This document shows, one piece after another, positions 1-11,800 of a stretch of DNA of 64,000 bases; the first letter of the stretch is position 1, and every line of letters starts with the position of its first letter. The stretch lies in assembly GCF_002078875.1 (NCBI RefSeq), contig NC_034410.1, positions 76,352,661 through 76,416,660 of the forward strand, in the 5' to 3' direction. Under the pieces are notes generated by a model. That model was not told the origin of the DNA and made no database searches. It was given only the letters and a program-made list of their open reading frames with translations. The stretch comes from Numida meleagris. Taxonomy: Eukaryota; Chordata; Aves; Galliformes; Numididae. The translations under genes were made by a program, and so were the position numbers.

Positions 1-3000
1 TTGAGATTCCTGTATAAAATGTCCTATAAGAGTGCTTTGAGGAAGTTGTGAAAATCTCTGACACATGCAAGTCTGTTAAATGGAGAACGATCAGCTTTGC
101 AAGATGCTGTGGAACTTCCTGTCTAAGAGCATACGGACTGAGCTGAGGTTGATTATATCTACAGGGAGTACTTTAATTATGTTGTTTTCTAATTGGTGTG
201 GAAAATTTTCAGGCAACTGGATAGCTTAAAATATTTTTAAACGACCAAGCAAAAAAAAGTTTGACATAAGCACATTTGAGCTAGAAACTTGATGTCATTG
301 CAAGCAAGAGTTTTGCGGGGTTTAAAAAGACTTACAATAGCAGTACTTATATAGTATCATTTATCTATCAGCTGACTTAGAAAAAATGAATAAATAAAAG
401 CACCTCCATCTGATGCAGGAAAAAGAAATTTCCTTATCAGATTCTTGTATAATTTGCTTACTGTTGTATGTCTGGCACATTTTCCTGCGGCACGATGAGT
501 CTATGAATGTGAGGGAAGGCTGGCTGATACTGAATTAAAAAGAGGAAGTCTTCAAGGCTAATTTTTCCAGCATTTCTTTTTGTGTGTATTTTTTTCTTTT
601 TTCCTTCCTTCTTTAGATATGGGAAGACTGCTGTCCTTGAGTGTCCTCTGTTTCTGGTAGCTAAACGGTTACTGTGTTACTTTGGTTATTGTTCCTTTCT
701 GTTGGAGCTGCTTTGTAGACCTCACTTCCAAAAGAGTTAAGGGCTCAGATAGATGAGGAATCTGAGGATAAGCAATGAAGTATAGAGAATGCTATGTTTA
801 TTAAGCATCGGTTCCTCAGAGTATATTGTTATCCTCATTTAGCAGACGAATGTAAGAAAAATTCAATATTCCATCTGTTCTTATACGGTATTAGCTGCTA
901 CATTAGAGAATGGTAGAAATACTTGAGTTCAGGTTTTGTGTTTTGTTCTTGAGGGAGGGAGGGGAAACTTCTGTGTACTGCCAGAGGGTAAGTGAGAGGT
1001 TTGCTGTGCTCACAGGAAGAGCAGAATCACCTAGCAGGAAGAGGCTGTTGCAAAAACTGTGTGCTTGATGAAGGAGGTGTTCCAAGAGAGATGTGTTTTA
1101 GTGGAGTTAACACATGTTCTTTCATCAAGAAACTGCCTGTCAGATTTAATTTCAAATGAAATTAATTGTTAGTCTGACAGCTTGATGTTCTGGGAAGTGC
1201 AATAAATGTATCAGCACCAGAATTATTTTCAGCTCTGTTCTCTAACCATTGTTGGACTTAGAAGAGAAAAGAAGAGCTAAAAGATGCATGTTTTTAGGAA
1301 CAAGCTGCTGTAAATTATGCTTGTGTAGAAATAATGTAAGATTTTGTGCTCTTTTCATCAAATACTTTAAAAACTGTTCTGTTTCATAATCATTACTAAC
1401 TAACATGGGCATATAAAAATATTGCTAGTTCTGGTGACTTGTTAGCATGTTTATCCCTCTGTTTTTGGTCCCGTTGATATTTTCTTTCCTCCTCTGGTGT
1501 ATCTGGGACAGAGAACAATCTGAATTCCCTAAACTGTCAAGATTTAGAACTAAAGCATTAATTTGCATTTTTGGTCATAAGAGATTTCATTAGAATCACT
1601 TGAACTTTAAAGAACTAATTGCAGCTGGATTTAAAAGGACGGCAAGGTCATTTTCTCTGATCAAAGCAAAGGCTGCAAAGAACTGTTTGGCAACTGGCAT
1701 AGATAAAATTGGAGCCAATTGTCTGAATGATCAGAGTTCTGTTGTTACCATTTCACGCTAGTCCAGTTCGGCAGCGCGTTTCAGGCAGTCACAGAATGCA
1801 CTTAGTTCTGTCCAAAAAGAAATGAAGCTTGCCAGACGCTGCTATGAGACTAGCTTTGTAATTAGAAATGCAATGCTTTCTCAGAAAGGTGAGACACTTC
1901 AGACACCAATCTGGATTAAGCACCGTCTTTGTAGACAACTGCTTTTACTTTTGCCACTTGCTCATCTTTGTTTTGTTCCAGCAGTACAGATTTTCTGAAG
2001 AAGTGTTATGCTCTTATCAACTCTTTCCTTGTGATAGCGGGCAAAACTGTACAACCGTACCAGAAAGAATTCTAGCAAAACTTTCAAGTTAAGTTGTCAT
2101 ATTTAAAGTAAGCATTTCTTTCTTCCCGAATAATTATTGTTTCCTCTTCACAATCTGCCAACAGCTTTGGAGCGGTACTAGTTATTGGCAGCAGGGAAAT
2201 ATGCCATTTCCTGAAGTTCCATTTTGATTCTGCAACAAGAATTAAATCAGCAGAGGATCCTGGCTGCAGAAATATGTAGGGACTGTTGTCTCCAAGCAGT
2301 AATATATCAGAACTGTTTAATAGGAGAAGAATTAAAGGTCCTGAGGGAATGAGTATCTTTCTAGGACAGAAGCGAGATTCAGGGCACGTGGAAGAAGAGA
2401 TTGTAATTATCTGAAAAGATAATGGGAAGGTGGAGCTGTGCAAGTATGAGAGACCTGAACTGCACTAGGTAAGACACAGGACTGAGTGAGAGGCCTGCTG
2501 AGATTTATGTGGAGTAGGTAGAAAGAAGGAAAGGAAGGAGGATTTAGAGTGGCAGAAGAATTTAAACCTGAAGAACAGAAAGGATCAGAGAAAGGTGTAT
2601 TTGCTTCTGATTGTGCTGTTGCTTTGTGGCCAGGAATACGGTATAAAATACTAGCAGTGTCCTTACCTCATGCATTGCTGGGCAGAGCAAAGGATGACAG
2701 CTCATTGCTACTATCTTTTTCCCTTCTGACTGAAATAACAAATATTTTCAGTGGATTTAAGAATCTTCCAGTGCTCATCATTATGATGGTTGGGTTGGTG
2801 ATGTGTGATCAAATCTGTTTTTCCAGTTGTCTTTTTAAATGCAAACTTGGAGACAATTTTTTTCCATGCAGATGTACCATCTAATGACCTGTGTACGGCC
2901 TTTCACCTGGTGAAAGTGACCTCCAGAAGAACAAAAAAAACTGTCTTATTTGTATTTATCCTGCTACCAGAGGGATTTTCAAGTAGTAATGTTACTAGTT

Positions 3001-3409
3001 GAAACTAAGCTTAATAAAAATAAATCTTTGACCTTAATCGAGCTTTGATTTACTGATTTTCTTCTAAAAGTAGCAGGAGATGTTGAAAACCTGTCTCTGT
3101 TTCAGATCATTGTTAGATGGAAGTGTTATTTACACTTTGGAGATGATTCCAGGTGTATGCTGAGAGCAGAGGCAACAGTGAAACTTGAAAGCTCTCTACT
3201 GCGGATTATCTAACTGAATAGGAACAGATGAAGACAAAGAGCTGTTGATGAGATGAATTGCAGGGAAGCGATCATGTTATACTTTAATTAGTTATTAGCA
3301 CTATTGTTAAAGGTTTGTTGCTGATCACTGGAACCAGATTGGTGTGGATTGTCTGGTTTAGAGTACTATATTTCTATGTTTCTTATGAACTATAGCATGT
3401 TACAAACAC

Positions 3410-4010
3410 GGCCCAGGGTCTGGATCATATAGTAACTCAAGTTCAAGAGCTCCTCAGGATCTCTAGACTATCCTCAGAACAGGATTAACTATAAAGACCA
3501 GAATACTCAGGTCTTTATCTAGCCTGGTCTTAAAAACCTCCAAAGATGGAGGCCACAGAACTGGCTGCTCTCAAGGTGAGAAAGTTTCTCCTTGTAGCCA
3601 GTGTGAACCACCCTTGTTTCAGTTTATGCTCATTTTCTCTTGCCATGCCACCATGCACCACTATTTAGAGCCTGACTTCATCTGTCAGAAGACAGCCTCC
3701 TTTGTAGGTAGTGGCAGGCTCTTGGCCCAAAGCCTCCTTTCCCGCAGTCTGAACAAAGCCAGTTACCTGGTGCCTTTTCTCACAGGTTGAGTGGTCTGGC
3801 ATCCTGATAATCTGGGTGTTTCCACTAAGTTCACTCCACAGTATTGATGTCCTCTATTGGAGGCACAGAACTGGATGCCGTATTCCAGATGTGGTCCGAT
3901 GAGGCCTCAGCAGAGGGAGATAATCTCCTGCACGATCTCCACATCCTTCTGTGCTGCTGGGGAACTCTACTGGCTCACATTCAGCTTGCTGTTCACCAGG
4001 ACTCTGGGAG
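3410..4010 (-). mobile_element. Old CR1 LINE fragment
   Basis: Read on the minus strand, this segment follows the CR1 3' region. The plus strand shows a degenerate 'cctggtcttaaaaacctcc' block, then 'agaaagtttctccttgtagcc', and near the right end 'ttcagcttgctgttcacc', all in the order expected for an inverted CR1. The many substitutions and lack of a clean terminal repeat suggest an old copy of a deep subfamily. Boundaries are approximate and no coding frame survives. Confidence 0.7.
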
Positions 4011-4164
4011 AAAAATGTAGGAAATTAGCTGTAAAACTTTGTTTGATCTCTTTTTCGTCTTAATTATGTACAACCTGTATTTTATCACTTGGCGCTCTGT
4101 TTTAGGTTTCTCTCCAGTTTAGCTTCAGGTGTCTTTTCCTCTCTTTTACAAATCCCAGTCTGTC

Positions 4165-4182
4165 TTTTTTTTTTTTTTTTTT
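4165..4182. repeat. Poly-T tract
   Basis: A run of 18 T residues inside the DAP intron just right of the old CR1. No element boundary can be attached to it. Confidence 0.9.
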
Positions 4183-5160
4183 CTGTCTTCATCTGTTCCT
4201 GCCTGACCTGTCAAGTTCATATTTTCTGCACTTAGATCTCTTGGGATTTGTCTCTATAGGGGTATGTAGTAGAGACATCACAGAGAAGCAATGATAATAA
4301 AGCAGAGCTGGTGCATTATGTTTTGGGAGGATATTGCAGTCTGTGGAAAATGCAGGAAGTCCCATTTAGCCCGTGAAGTTTTGAGAACTCTTGTACAGGG
4401 TGAGCTGTATTTGCTGTGCCTTAGCATATGCCGAGTAGATACATGCAAGCACAAATGCTTTCAAAGCATGATTTTCAACCACAGATGAAATATCTCATTA
4501 GTCCCTCACTTAGCACTGTTGGACAAATAGATGTTTTTGAGCCCATGGCCATTTTTAGGCTTGAAATATTCAGACTTCCGTCACACACCTGAAAATTCCT
4601 ACAAATCTTGCCTTGTCTGTGTCCTTTGTCCATCATGGGACAAATGTTGTCTGCTGTCACCTTAAGGACCCCTTACGTGTTTTTGCCCCCTCAAAACACT
4701 GAAGGGAAGATTCTTGACAAAGAAGCATCAGCCGAGGCTCTCTTCTAAGCAGGGCTACATCTTTTTTTTTTTTTAATCTTCTCCTGTGAGGAGAATTCTA
4801 CCTACAAAAGGGTAGGTAGCCTTTTTGCTGTGTAGGAAGTCAAGTCCTGGTGGGAACTGTCTCAGTTCTGCTGTCAGTCATGCATGAATATTTCAAGAAG
4901 CATCAGGATGAATTTTTTAAAAGTTAAGAGGTAATATGCTCTGACTTCTGTACAGCTAGAGGTGTTCCAGTGAATAATTTCATGTGAATCCTACTCTGTG
5001 ACTGTTGTGCGCTTCTTCAAGGTCCTTACCTTTTTATCTTTTGCCTTCCATTACTTGCTGAATTCCAAGAACCATCTGTTTGCAGAAAACAATCCTCAGC
5101 TAATCTGTACTGATCTTGAAGTATTTGGAAAAAAGCAGAGGTAGTTTATCTTGTGTAGGT

Positions 5161-5189
5161 TTTTTTTTGTTTTGTTTTGTTTTTTTTTT
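5161..5189. repeat. T-rich tract with TTTTG units
   Basis: Simple T-rich sequence with two G interruptions spaced five bases apart, followed by an AT-rich stretch. No gene or element is attached to it. Confidence 0.85.
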
Positions 5190-6065
5190 AATTAAAATTG
5201 GAGAGTAGGTAACCCAGAGCATGTGGGATTGTCATCCCTCTGTTGAGGCTGAACAGTTTGGTGACTTAGAGAACATTTCCTGCAGTGGTTAAGGGATTCA
5301 TTCTCACTGACGCAGACATCATCTTGGATGAAGTTCTCATAGAGGAAGTTAGGAGTAATGCGTGACCTTATTCTGCTGAATGACTGTGGAAATAGGTGGC
5401 CAGGGAATCTTGATTTTTATACATGAAGATTGAACCATGAAGCTGGTCCCTAAGAAGTACTTTTCATTCTTTAGAGTTGGTAACTAATCTTTTAGTATTG
5501 ATACACAGCCTAGTTCTGAGAAATGAGAAAATAAGCGATCTCTCAAGGCTGACCTCTCTGTGTAATATACTTTCCAACTTCTACTCTGCATCCCGGTAGG
5601 AAGCAGTTTACAGTATTAAAATATTACTGGGCAGAGGGACTGTGATTTACAGGTTTCGTTGCTGTCGCTTAAAATTGTGTAATGCCTTTGTCTTCCAGTG
5701 ACAGTTGCGTAGGTGAGCATTCCATCCAGCTGTTAACATGATCAAAACAATTCTTGATTGAAATGACTAATAATTGTAGGTTCTGTGAGAAAATACCATA
5801 GTTAATTTTGTTGTGCCATCTGTCATTTGACCTCCTAAGGGTCTGCAGTCTTATCTCAAGATTGATACTGAGTTTGAATGTTGTGAGGTTGTTGGTTTTT
5901 GTTGTGTTGTGTTGTTTTTTTTTAAATTCCTTCTTGGTTTAACTTTTCAATTCTTGCTACATTCTTTCCCCATTGGGACAGAATATCCTTCACAAGTACA
6001 TACTGGCAGAGCAGTCAGTCCCAGACTGAACCTTACTTGCTGATCAGGCAAGTGATGGTCAATCT

Positions 6066-6103
6066 GTGAAACTTAACAGAGGCGGTGAAACTTAACAGAG
6101 GCG
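6066..6103. repeat. Perfect 19-bp tandem duplication
   Basis: The unit gtgaaacttaacagaggcg occurs twice back to back (6066-6084 and 6085-6103). The two copies are identical, so the duplication looks recent or the locus is length-variable. It lies about 40 bases left of a CR1 3' end. Confidence 0.95.
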
Positions 6104-6109
6104 GTGGGC

Positions 6110-6345
6110 ATGGACTGAAACACAGGCAGTTCTGTCTAAACATCAGGAGGTATTTCTTTGCTGTTCAGGTGGCATAGCATTGGTACAGGTTTCCCAAGAG
6201 AAGCTGTGGAGTATCCTCTTTGTAGATCTTCAAAAGCTGTCTGGATGCAGTCCTGGACAAGCAACTCTGAGTGTCTCTGCTTGAGCAGGGGTTTGGACCA
6301 GAGAGCCTCCAGAGGTCCCTTCCAACTTCAGTCCTTCTGTAATTA
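6110..6345 (+). mobile_element. CR1 LINE 3' end fragment
   Basis: Plus-strand CR1 3' terminal sequence. It carries a diverged 'ggtttcccaagagaagctgtgg' block cognate to the usual CR1 'aggctgcccagggaggtggtgg', a TGGATGCAGTCCTGGACAA-like block, and 'ggtcccttccaacttcag' followed by the tail 'tccttctgtaattacag'. The many differences from typical young CR1 copies point to an older subfamily. It has no coding capacity. Confidence 0.75.
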
Positions 6346-6381
6346 CAGAGCAGTCAATTACAGAATTACAACTCTGTAATT
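6341..6381. repeat. Inverted repeat at the CR1 tail
   Basis: Perfect 10-bp arms, aattacagag at 6341-6350 and ctctgtaatt at 6372-6381, with a 21-base spacer that holds two more copies of aattac. The structure probably arose from decay and expansion of the terminal short repeat of the adjacent CR1. Confidence 0.8.
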
Positions 6382-8680
6382 TTGTTTTTACTCTTTCAGT
6401 GTTGTTTGTCTTTCAGAGTTGGTGGTTCTTCTAGTTCTCAAAAATAGACAGAATCGTTGAAGACAGTTTTGCTTTATGAACTGTGTAAATAGTATGTACG
6501 CTTGTATCATTTTAAAGGGATAATATAATCCAAGACAGCAGTTTTAAAGCAATCCAAAGTGTAGTGAACTTCAGTAAGAGTAGTCTGAGAAGAAGCACTT
6601 TCCTTTGTGTCGCTGTGTGGGAGGAGACACCTAAGCAACAAGTTGTAGAGTCAGGATGGCCCTGTAGGGTTGCCTAGATTTTTTCAGGGTGAAACCTCAC
6701 GTACACATCCCTGGATTGTTACTAATTAGGCTGGTGGGACCATTGGAAGCCACTTCTTGATCAGCTCCACAACCACACTGGTCCAAACTGTCTGATTTAA
6801 TTTCTGATCAACAGGAGTGCCAGTATGAGCGTGTTCACAAAATACACGCGTGTGCAGTGACATGCTCCGAAAAGCAAGAAAAACCTAGTGATATTCCAAG
6901 TGAAACTGCAAATTGCCATGGGCATTTGAACCTCCAGAGGTGTTCTGCCCTGAGCACTGAACCAGTGCAACTCTGTAGCCATGAGTCTGTTCTCTGTAAC
7001 TTGGTGCCTGTTGGCGTGGCTAGCAGAGCCTCAGCTAACAGTCGGGCAAGCCACTAGGGAAGATGGGACAAGGTCACAGGAACACTGATGTACGAGTTGG
7101 CCTCTGCTTTCTTTATCCATTCTGTCCTTAGGACTGTGATCTCTTGGGCTGTCAAGTCCACATTTTGCACAATGTTGCATTTCCTTATCACAGCCAAATT
7201 ATTCATAGAAAAATAATGTTTAGCTGTAGAAAAATGGCATATATGGACTGGAAACAAAACCAAAATCACGTACGTGGTTGTGGACAACCAGCTCTTTTGC
7301 TCTGCCCTCTTTTATCTGTGCATTCTTGCTCAACTTCTTTTCACATTATACTCAAGGATTATATGGAATGTTTCCATTTTGTTGTGCTTCTTCGGCAGTG
7401 GTTATTCAGGCTAAGTTGCGCATTCTACTGAAAATTCAGAAATAGTTTCTTGAGGGCAAGTACCCTACTTGTTTGAGACTTTCCACAATTTTCAGATACA
7501 GTGTTACTATTTAAATTAAGTGAAATTGTGAATACCTAGTCTATTTGGAAACTGTGGCGGGTTACATTAGTGCAAAAACCCAGATTTCAAGTCCAAGTTT
7601 AGAAACTGCTTTTGAAACTGCTGCGTTTTGTGTGCAGTGACTGAGATACTGGATAGGTAGCTATTCCCTAGATTTTCCAGGATACATAAATACTGCTAAT
7701 TTACAGCTTCACACTGCTGTATCAGTATACTGATCTGATTAAAAAAAAAAAACAAAAACCTGACCTACTTGAAATAGTTGAGTCTTCTCATCATGAAGCA
7801 GTCTTCCAGAAGTTCTCAATATATATGTTGGCTAAAAAATAAGAAATAAATAGTCACACCTGTCAGCCTGGTGCAAGTTCTTAATTGATTTGTTCCTCTA
7901 GATTACCCTACCTAAAAGAAATGGTAATAACAGGTGGTCAGATTGGTTTGTATGCCAAGTGTTAGTGAGATAGCATTAAGTGAAATCAATATGAGAGTCT
8001 TTGAGCATTCATTGGCTGCTGAGAAGGTTATCAGAGCTGCTTGCTCTCATATGTGAGATATTACTTTGCAGAGGGATCTGAACTTGTGCCCAGGTGTATT
8101 TTCCAAATGACTGAAGCTAAAGGTAGATCAAACTTCCTGCTTTCATGTTTCCGGCAGAAATAGCATCAAATATGTATCTGTCCCCTTCTGTACTCGTATA
8201 TGCCATGCTGGATTTTAATGGGCGTTGTGTGACTGAGGCAGTGGTTGGCTCCCCTTCTCCTATCACTTGCTAACAGACAGGGTTGTTTGAATGAATTTCC
8301 TTTTTGATTTAGTCCTCCATTATCCTTGTAAGAGATCTCTGCTGCCTATCTGGAGGTAAGGCAGTTTAATTATTACCTGCTTGTCCTCACTTCTGACATT
8401 TAGGATTTCCAGTCTCCTGTTGCAAAACTCACCAATCCTCTTATTTTGCTTCAGTGATCCCGTTGCAATCAGCTGTGCTCTGCAATACCAGCCTGTTAAC
8501 TGTCTTCCTAGTTGTTTCCTAACAGAGGCACATCTGAGCCTGCAGGTTTCATATCTCGTAACAAGAAGCGCTTCTCTGAATGTTTCTTCCTGCCCTGTCA
8601 CTTAGGCTTGTAACAGGAACTTATCCTTCCACCACCTTCTAAGAAATTCTTTTTGATAGTTTTTCAGCAGTACTGCCAAA

Positions 8681-8800
8681 GGAGAGGACTTCTCCACCCC
8701 CCTGCCCCACTTTTTTCCTTTTTTTCTTTCCTATTTCCCCATTTTGCCTCTCTCTTCTTGCCTCTACTGTTTCCTATTCTGTACTTCTACCCGCTACTTT
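8681..8800. repeat. Polypyrimidine-rich stretch
   Basis: On the plus strand this stretch is almost all C and T (runs such as 'ccacccccctgccccac' and 'tttttttctttcc'). It lies in the DAP intron, far from any exon, so it does not serve a splice acceptor that I can see. Confidence 0.7.
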
Positions 8801-11800
8801 ATAAATAAATAATATGAGCTATCTGGTCATTGGGAAGAATAGGCTCTTCTTATTTCCACGGACAGACAGTAGCAAATTCGCACTTTTTTTTTTCTGAGCT
8901 GTGGATTGTGCTTGTGTCCCCTCTGTTGCACTGTTCAGTGCTGCTCTTTGCAGCTGAGCTTCATTGGGGAAAAAAAAAAAACAAACAGCTTTATTTTCTT
9001 GCTTAAAGCTCCTTTACAGTTTTCTACTTCCCTTGATATGTTACAGTAATGAATGAGAATCACTGCTGTAAAATGTGTGCATATTTCTTTCTTTGTAACT
9101 GGAAGTATCTAGACAAGATCCCTCTGATAGACAAAAACAAAATTAAGCTTCAGTTTGCAGCTGGCCATTATGTAGCAGCAATAGCATTGCTGTCATCTAG
9201 GTGCCTAGGGTATGTCTCAATGGACTCCTTCTCTATAAAGATTTTAAATAGATACGACAGGAGCCCAATACCCTTCTGTCAATTTTAATGTCATAGCAGC
9301 AAGAATTCAGAGCAAGTGTGCACAAGAGAGGTCTGTCATCTCTTTTGAATGTGCAGGTTAATAATAGGAATGCCACACTGGGTAATACAAAATTTTGCCA
9401 TAAATACAGAGGTTGTATATTAGAAAGTGATTTGGTCTTTTGATAAATTAAGGATATTCTCTTTACACCTGGTCTTTTTGCTTTTTTTTTTTTTGAGGTG
9501 GTAAAGTCACAATGAACGTATGGGTATCTGACATGAAAAGTGTGCAGACACGTTTGTGGGTTGAAAGCAAACAGTTTATAAAATAATCTCAGGAAAGAAT
9601 GCAAAAGGAGGATTATAAGTGAATGCAAAGACAAGCAGTAAAGCTATCAGTTATTATTTTGGCGTTTTTTCTATGTTCTTATTTTGAGTTCTTAAACATA
9701 GCTATCATGTTTTGACCAGAAACCTGTAGTAATCCACTTGCTAGGGTGTTCTTTCCAGTCACCAACATAGATTTAATTTTCATTGGACACTAGTCCAGCT
9801 TTGTTACTTTTCATTAGCCTTTGCTATTTTATGTTTCTGAATCTGAATAAGAAATGCAAATAATGCGTCTAATTTTCAGTTAAGTGAAAATCTAGATTAT
9901 TTTTCATGCCATTTTTTAAGATTTACATGTATTATAAATTACCAAGCCAGAATTTAGGGTGTTAATGGGGTGTGAGACCTTCCTCACATATGCATATTTC
10001 CCTCAATTTGATTTCTACTCTCTCTCTCCCTTACTGTTCATGTTCCTTCATGGTCTGCTTTCCTGATGCAAGCAAGTTAACCATCTGAATACTTTCTTGG
10101 TGTTCTTTGACTTAGCCATCTCAGGCCAGTATATCTATAATTTTGTCCCTAAGTTTTTGATAAAAAAGAAAGGTAAGATCCAAAATAGTCAAATTCTTCT
10201 AAAATATTTTAAGACTTCTCCTTTCGGAGATTTTCAGCTATTTGTGTGATGATTTGAATTGAGAAGAGTTCAGCTGAAGTTCCAAATTCCTGTATTTTTT
10301 CTATTTACAAGTGAGGTGATTATGCTGTAAGTTAGAGATGTTTTCTCCTGGAAAGTGCCAGGTTTGGAGCAATGTTATTTAAAGTCATCACTCTTCTGAA
10401 AATAAACAGTATTTGATAATTTATTTGCTATTGTGCACATTTAATGAGTTACCATTTAAAAACAAGCAAAAAACGATTGGTTTGGGAGCCGGCCCTTGGG
10501 AGCTGGGCTATCAGAGGTAGCTTAGAGGTGAAGGCAATGGAGAGGACCTTCTACCAAAATGTACCATTAAAAATTTCCTCTGGTTCCTGCTTCTGCAGAT
10601 GTTGAGCTCCCTCTGAGCACTTGTTTTTGTAGTGAAAACTAAATGGAGATGTTTTATATGGAATTCTTAAACTAGAGTCAGCATTACTACACAGTTGTTT
10701 CACTGTAAGTTGCAATAGCCTGAAGAGTCTCGGTGGAAGGGGGCCCAAGAAAATGTAACAGACCCAAGAAATAAAAAGTGTATTTTTGCAGTAGAAATGT
10801 CTCATATTTAGAAAGTACTTCTTCAAAATGTGGAAGTTGAAAAGAATAAGCTGTCAGTCATGACACATTATGAAAAATCCTGCACTGTAGTATTTACAAA
10901 TGGGCACATGTGGTTGCTTGTATGGTAGAAGGTGCACTTACTCTGTTAATCACTATTTCTGCTTTTTAATTGGTTGAAAATCTCATTCCAGTGTCATACA
11001 TTTCCATTAATTTTCACAGTGATGTCTTGGGACTCCATTAATCTGTTGACGCATCCAGAGTAAAATGACATTCTGAATCAGGAGGGATCTCTGCCTCTGG
11101 ATGTTGATGGATTTCTATAAAAGCTATATCCCATCTCATTAGCAAGTAAAACTATAAAATGTCTGTACGTCCAATTAAACACAATATGATAGAGGTGACC
11201 CTTTGAAGTGTACAGAAGAGTCAAGGGATCTTCTGAAAAACATTTTTTCTTGCTAATTTAATCTACATTGATGCTCAGGTAGGTGCAATTTATTTTTTAA
11301 ATAAGTAGTACATTCTACTTAGGTCAATTGTCCCCGATTTCAAAGGTGAGAAAGCTGATAACTTACTAAGTCAACTCCCATTATTATATTGTCACTTTTT
11401 ATACTATGCAGACAGTAGCCAGAGGTACTACCACTAGGCTGATGCTTTGTTCTTGCTGTGGACGCCCTTCAGCTACAGTCACAGAAACGTAACTGCAGAC
11501 AGTGCTGTAGCCAGAACTGTGCTGCCGGGTAGTGGGTAAGGTAGGAGGAGTCATTTTTTACAGTCTTTTTATTTCTCTTGTCCTCCATGTGGAAAAACTG
11601 TTCATTCAAGCAGAATAAAGTACTATTACAAACTACTAGTATAAAGTACCAGCTTTATTGCTGTTGCTTAATAAGTGTAAATTCAGCTGAGACTGTGGAT
11701 GCTTGTTTTGTTTCCTTTCCTCAGACTGATCTATTTGTCCTGTAAAAGCAGACGGAAGAAGCAGAGCTATGTATGCATCACAAACAGAAGAAGAAGTGAT

